Below, one piece after another: positions 9,694 to 13,661 of a stretch of 13,661 nt of DNA; within the stretch, counting starts at the first letter, position 1; each line of letters opens with the position of its first letter. Made by a program: the position numbers and the translations under genes. The notes beneath the pieces were generated by a model that saw only the letters and a list, made by a program, of their open reading frames with translations, was not told the origin of the DNA and made no database searches. Source of the DNA: Euperipatoides rowelli. Taxonomy: Eukaryota > Onychophora > Udeonychophora > Euonychophora > Peripatopsidae. The stretch lies in assembly GCA_003024985.2 (NCBI GenBank), contig PXIH01S0024873.1; one strand, given 5' to 3'.

Positions 9694-9834
9694 GTTATTG
9701 TCCCCATAATCAAGTTTAATTCATTAATTGATTTAATCACCCAAGCCTATACATCATCTAGAACTGAATGGCACATGACAAAATGGATCAGCTATCTTAT
9801 TTTATTAACAGTTTATTAGACCTATTATTTCGGA

Positions 9835-9882
9835 TTAGGGTTAGGGAATAGTTATTGATTCAACTAATAGTTATTGATTCAA
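9835..9882. repeat. two telomere-type hexamers followed by a 19-bp tandem duplication
   Basis: Two TTAGGG units occupy 9835-9846. Immediately after them, AATAGTTATTGATTCAA occurs at 9847-9863 and again at 9866-9882, a 19-base period. Two hexamers are too few to claim an interstitial telomere. Confidence 0.75.
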
Positions 9883-10215
9883 GGCTAAACACCAGTTTAC
9901 TCAATAACCATGCACTATAAACCACAATAATAATAAATATGACTGATAATAATTTTTGGTAATTTTTATAATATTTCAGTCAGTCAATAAATTAACCAAT
10001 CAACAACTGATTCTGTAGTAATGTAAAGTTCTGAGTTTGCTATACAGATCCTATTAACCAATAAATGAATATGAAATTTAAAATTTAGTTTTTAAAAAAG
10101 GAACCATTAATTTGTTAAATCATATAAACTAATGCTTTATAAAAATTATAGAAATTTTCTTTCCTGTACGCTGTCATCAAATCTATTATAATAAAAAGCT
10201 AATGCTGCTTCTCAC

Positions 10216-10364
10216 CTTTATAAATAAACATGGCTAAATGAGCCCCCTTTATAAATACACATGAATAAATAATGCCCCTTTATAAATACACAGAGATAAA
10301 TGATGCCCCTTTATAATGCATAAGGATAAATGTTGCCCTTTATAAATATAGATAAATGATGTGC
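10216..10364. repeat. 31-bp tandem repeat, about five copies
   Basis: CTTTATAAATA-type starts occur at 10216, 10247, 10278, 10309 and 10338, giving periods of 31, 31, 31 and 29. A typical unit is a CTTTATAAATACACA block followed by a GATAAATGATGCCC-like end. Copies drift progressively, and the last one ends at about 10364. TATAAATA recurs in most units but looks like repeat content and not promoters. Confidence 0.93.
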
Positions 10365-11042
10365 AGAATTTTACCATTACCAAAAAAAGATATACATGAT
10401 TTTACTCTTTTTTTCCCATCAGTTTAACAGGCTTTTAAACAAGTGTTATAAATCTTATGCTAATAGTAGCAGAATCTGGTGTAATATCTGTCAGCCTGAA
10501 AATCTTTAAGCTTCCAGGTGATCATTTCTAAGATTAAAAAGTGTAATATTTGTACAGTATTTCTTATTCTGAACTCAAACTGTTAAAATTATTATATTCT
10601 TGGGAAAATTTAGCTAATAATTTACCTGTTTACATATTACCTATTTTACCCCTCCTTCCCATTTTCCCATAATTCCAATTTTTTAATGTGTTAATTGCAT
10701 TTTATTATTTTTATTTTTATCATCCTTATTTTTTTTATTTAGGGTACTAACTTTACCATAACCCTGAACCCTAACTCCTACTACATACTAAACCCACAAT
10801 TCCCCAACCCTATGATAATTTTGACTCTACCTCCATTAGCTCTCCCATAATGACGGAAATATATACACAGGTGTTAAAAACATGATAAATGTCACTTCTC
10901 TCAGATCGAGGCTCTCATGTATTTGTAATTTCTATGTATTCTTATTCCTATACATCTTATCTAATCTAATTAATCCAGTATAATAACTGTTAAGCTGATG
11001 GTATATTTAAAACGATATCATAGCCTTTAGTTATTTAACAAA
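10365..11042. other. AT-rich non-coding stretch with a degenerate CCCTAA-like patch
   Basis: No gene is visible. Between about 10759 and 10812 there are several irregular AACCCT and ACCCTA words (for example AACCCTGAACCCTAAC) that resemble a degenerate telomere-type or simple repeat. The upstream part holds only AT-rich runs. Confidence 0.6.
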
Positions 11043-11489
11043 CATTTAAAATTATAGATGTTAAAATGCTAAGTTTGGTCAGTTTTCTAATTTGGATGTA
11101 GGAATTGGACTTTAACCAAATACTTGGAAGAGAAAAATCAAAGATTTGATGACTGGTGTACAAGAATTTTGAAAATAAAATAGGCAGGTTTGATAAGAAA
11201 TGAGGAAGTGTGGACAAGATGGGGAAGTGGTTATAGTCTTTTAGATGAAGTAAGGAAATGGAAATATCCAGGGCATGTCTTAGAGGATCTACAGGAATTG
11301 ACTAGTAACAGCACTTGCTGGATGGACAGAAAGTGGGATAAAAAATGCAGACCAAGAAGGGAATGGTTGGACGACCTTAAAGACTGAGCTAACATCAGGC
11401 AATTCTCTGTATTAAAACGAAGAACTCAAGATAGAAATCTTTGAACATCCATTAACGCGGACCTCCGCCTCGTTGAATTCACCCAATGA
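11043..11489 (+). pseudogene. carboxy-terminal remnant of a non-LTR retrotransposon ORF2 (reverse transcriptase)
   Basis: One plus-strand frame shows the carboxy-terminal tail of endonuclease/reverse-transcriptase proteins of LINE elements, most like the RTE/BovB-type or related invertebrate elements. In order come SVF*FGCRNWTLTK (about 11079-11120, matching the family's LLYGCETWTLT region), FDDWC (11145-11159), RNEEV (11196-11210), SLLDEVRKWK, GHVL (11271-11282), RPRREWLDDLK (11349-11381) and TQDRNL (about 11424-11441) before the frame peters out at 11487-11489. In-frame stops lie at 11055, 11070, 11088, 11181, 11385 and 11442. Those at 11181 and 11442 fall where the family usually has Trp (TGG to TAG or TGA). 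No frameshift is needed over about 149 codons. The catalytic reverse-transcriptase core and the endonuclease are missing, as in the usual 5'-truncated insertion. No poly-A tail or target duplication was found. The clade is uncertain. Confidence 0.87.
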
Positions 11490-12617
11490 AGACTAATTGT
11501 AGAATTTTGTGAGTGAAAGGTTTAAGTGGATTTGCACATAAAAGGAAGTTTTCAATATTTCAACAGTTCATTTTGCAATATGGAATGTGTGTGTGTTTTT
11601 TAAAAACTGTTTCTAAAATAATTCTTAATAACAATTTCATAATTATTATGTTTTGTTTTTACACATGGGAATACAATTATGATTAAATCTATAAGAAATT
11701 GAGAGGAACAATTTTCCACATTTTGATTTTAAAAATGAAATCCAAGAAAATTGGAGATGAAAAATTCTCAATTCAATGGCTGATCTTTTGAGTTTATTAC
11801 GAGAGTTCAGCATTATAACAATAATAAAAGACTTGATTGATTTGAATTTTTTTTCTTCAGAAGAAGCCAATTATAATAAGAAAATGAGAAAACTTTTGTA
11901 GATGCCCCTTAGGTTAATCAATGATTAATATTACAAAAATATTACAATTTTTATATTCATTTATTTAACACTACAAAAAAAAAATGTAAACAATATCATC
12001 TAAGTAAACTAATTTTTTTTTAAAAAAGTATTTCTATCAACTTATGATTATAGGAATGTACTGTGTCATTATGTAATGATCTTTCATTACATAATGTGTC
12101 GGGGATAAGGGGTGAGAGTTAGCATAAATTATGAATACTCATCTTTTAATTTTGCAAACAAAATAATTTAAAAAATCATTATGTACATCTACATAAGTTC
12201 ATTAGAGATAGTCCAGACAATGTGCCATTTTAGCTGAAAGACTCAGGCTATAGTTTCTCAACATTTAATAAATATTGTATATACTGTTAAGCAAATTGTA
12301 CGGAGAATAAGATATAACTCTGATGGAGACTAATGGTTATCAATGGGCTATTTTGGAGTCTTAGGAATGTTCTGATGAAATAGAGTCCTTCAGTCCACTT
12401 TTCACAGTCTCCTGTTGTTATCATTGGTACTTGGTTTTGAATGCTACTCAATCCAGCATTATAATTATGTCTTAGTAACAAATAAATTCATACAATACAA
12501 TAATTATAAATACAATTCAGAATTGCAATTTATTTACCATAGGCAAATACTAATATAAGAGTAAGTTTCATATATATTAAACTCAAAAGGTAGAAATGTA
12601 TATACTAACTGTTCTAG
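11490..12617. other. AT-rich non-coding stretch, nothing recognised except one hairpin
   Basis: The first part may be leftover 3' untranslated sequence of the retrotransposon, but no tail marks its end. Open frames on the minus strand at 11646-11870 and 12287-12481 show no family signature and are short enough to be chance. A strong hairpin at 12067-12096 is listed separately. Confidence 0.6.
12067..12096. repeat. perfect 13-bp hairpin with 4-base loop
   Basis: CATTATGTAATGA (12067-12079) and its exact reverse complement (12084-12096) flank TCTT. The arms are themselves partly palindromic. No T run follows, so a terminator role is not supported. A GGGG-containing patch begins at about 12101. 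Confidence 0.85.
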
Positions 12618-12636
12618 TTAACACGTTCACTGCGTA

Positions 12637-12693
12637 TGACTCAAATCAGAGTCAACATGAACTTTCGCAATGGACTCGAATCCGAGTCCATTG
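12637..12693. repeat. left pair of subterminal palindromes in the TTAA element
   Basis: Two copies of the consensus KGACTCRRATCNGAGWC lie at 12637-12653 and 12672-12688. The second extends to an 11-base perfect arm, CAATGGACTCG (12668-12678), pairing with 12683-12693 across AATC. They begin 15 bases inside the left end of the element. Placement and symmetry suggest binding sites for a dimeric protein, by analogy with subterminal transposase sites. That is inference. Confidence 0.85.
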
Positions 12694-13041
12694 TGTTACA
12701 CACTTCAAAATGCAAATATGAATTGGGTAACAGTGTTAAACATTTTTTTTATCATTTAGGCACATAAAATAGGAAATAAAAAAGATATATTTCTGCATCG
12801 TTTGAAATTTTCTTCAGTTTTGGGGTCACAGTGATATTATTTTCAAAATTTATCAAGCGATTCTGAAATTTTGATTTTCAGGTAGTTTAGTACAAATATT
12901 ATAAAACATTTAGGAATAAACTTATACATTTTTAAAATCAGAATTTATTGCAGATTTCAAAAATCAAAACTAAAAAAATTCTATCTCTAATGACAGAGAA
13001 ACAGTAATGGAAAATGTAAGATGAACTGACTTTTTTTTTAA

Positions 13042-13317
13042 GCCGACATTTAGAAAAAAAATCATAAAAAAAAAAATTGTTTGTTGGAACTTTTTATTCT
13101 TTATACATTAAAATTCCTGATAAAAAAATAGAACAAAAAATACTATTTAAGTTTTTTTCCTATCTGTTATAGATTTTGAAATATTCAACATAATGTATTA
13201 TTTGGACATACAGTAAATACGAGGGTAATGACTGCCGACATTTAGAAAAAAAATCATAAAAAAAATCTGTTAGTTGGAAATCATTTCTGTTTATATATTA
13301 TAATTCCTGATAAAAAA
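13042..13317. repeat. internal direct repeat of the TTAA element, two copies 192 bases apart
   Basis: GCCGACATTTAG followed by an A run, ATCATAAAA, a GTTGGAA block and ATTCCTGATAAAA occurs at about 13042-13126 and again at about 13234-13317. The copies keep the same order of blocks with small length changes in the A runs. This suggests a segmental duplication inside an ancestor of the element. Confidence 0.85.
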
Positions 13318-13352
13318 TATAAGTTTTTGTCATAATAATTTGCATAAATGTG

Positions 13353-13425
13353 TGACTCAGATCCGAGACTTTCCGCACACAGTAAAAAAAATATTAGCAA
13401 TATGCGACTGACTCAGATCTGAGAC
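13353..13425. repeat. right pair of subterminal palindromes in the TTAA element
   Basis: Copies of the same 17-base motif lie at 13353-13369 and 13409-13425. The second contains the perfect 12-base palindrome CTCAGATCTGAG (13412-13423), and the first differs from it by one base. They stand about 145-200 bases from the right end, farther in than the left pair, so the arrangement is asymmetric. Confidence 0.85.
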
Positions 13426-13572
13426 GCAGCCTAAAAACTACCGCACATTTCATAATAATTAATATTAAGTATTTATATAAAGTTATCATAATATCTAAAT
13501 GCATATTATAAGAAAAAACTATTCCGCATATAGCGGAGTATTTCAAATTAGCTTCCGCAGCGAACGTGTTAA

Positions 13573-13661
13573 TTTGCTGTGTACTGTTATATATACATAT
13601 TCTTTATAATCGAATACAGTCTTTATCGATTAAACGTGTATATCTACATACATATATACCA
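13573..13661. other. flanking AT-rich sequence at the window end
   Basis: The sequence after the TTAA element is AT-rich with TATA and ACATA-type alternation. Nothing else is recognised in these 89 bases. Confidence 0.6.

Larger units (their letters stand above)
12622..13568. mobile_element. piggyBac-type MITE (TTAA-flanked non-autonomous transposon), 947 bp
   Basis: TTAA is present immediately outside both ends (12618-12621 and 13569-13572), the target duplication of the piggyBac superfamily. The terminal repeats are CACGTTCACTGCG at 12622-12634 and CGCAGCGAACGTG at 13556-13568, reverse complements with one mismatch in 13. No stop-free frame of useful length exists inside, so the element depends on a transposase made elsewhere. 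The interior holds four palindromic 17-mers and an internal direct repeat, both listed separately, and a small palindrome with TCCGC/GCGGA arms at 13523-13537. The termini match each other almost perfectly, so the boundaries are secure. The superfamily call rests on TTAA plus the short terminal repeats. Confidence 0.87.

Noticed and set aside
9835-9846. Interstitial telomere
   Set aside because: There are only two TTAGGG units, and the CCCTAA-like words near 10760-10810 are irregular.
11646-11870. 74-codon open frame on the minus strand
   Set aside because: It has lysine- and serine-rich AT-driven composition, no domain, and a length expected by chance several times per window.
12287-12481. 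64-codon open frame on the minus strand
   Set aside because: No motif or convincing splice signals were found, and the length is within chance.
12668-12693. GAATCC-containing palindrome considered as a tRNA T-arm
   Set aside because: No acceptor, D or anticodon arms surround it, and it belongs to the four-copy palindrome set of the transposon.

Overview
The window looks like AT-rich, non-coding nuclear DNA from an animal, probably an invertebrate. I see no intact gene. There is no operon-like layout, no ribosomal or transfer RNA gene, and no stop-free stretch longer than about 120 codons. What can be identified is transposon-derived sequence and short tandem repeats, as expected in an intergenic region or a large intron. 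The retrotransposon and hAT remnants occur across animals, so I cannot name the clade. One N at position 5396 shows this is a draft assembly.

Layout. Positions 1-165 are the end of a 60-bp tandem repeat. Positions 166-2899 are unassigned AT-rich DNA. Positions 2900-3416 are six copies of an 86-bp satellite-like repeat. Positions 3417-4887 are unassigned apart from the longest open frame in the window (3656-4021, minus), which I do not recognise. Positions 4888-5153 form a large imperfect hairpin. Positions 5236-5720 are a complete but internally deleted hAT transposon, with terminal inverted repeats, an 8-bp target duplication and a decayed piece of its transposase on the minus strand. Positions 5729-7500 are unassigned. 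A slightly richer patch at 7500-7740 holds a TATA-like sequence, a short open frame and a CTCF-like motif, all weak. Positions 8688-8990 carry a decaying array of stem-loop modules. Further short tandem repeats lie at 9620-9693, 9847-9882 and 10216-10364.

Positions 11043-11489 are the carboxy-terminal end of a non-LTR retrotransposon reverse-transcriptase ORF, in one frame but broken by substitution stops. Positions 12622-13568 are a 947-bp non-autonomous element flanked by TTAA with 13-bp terminal inverted repeats, a piggyBac-type MITE. It carries four copies of a 17-bp palindromic motif, two near each end.

No genes here work together in a pathway. The most notable structure is the paired palindromes inside the TTAA element. 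Next are the stem-loop array and the 266-bp foldback. None of these amounts to a demonstrated new system.
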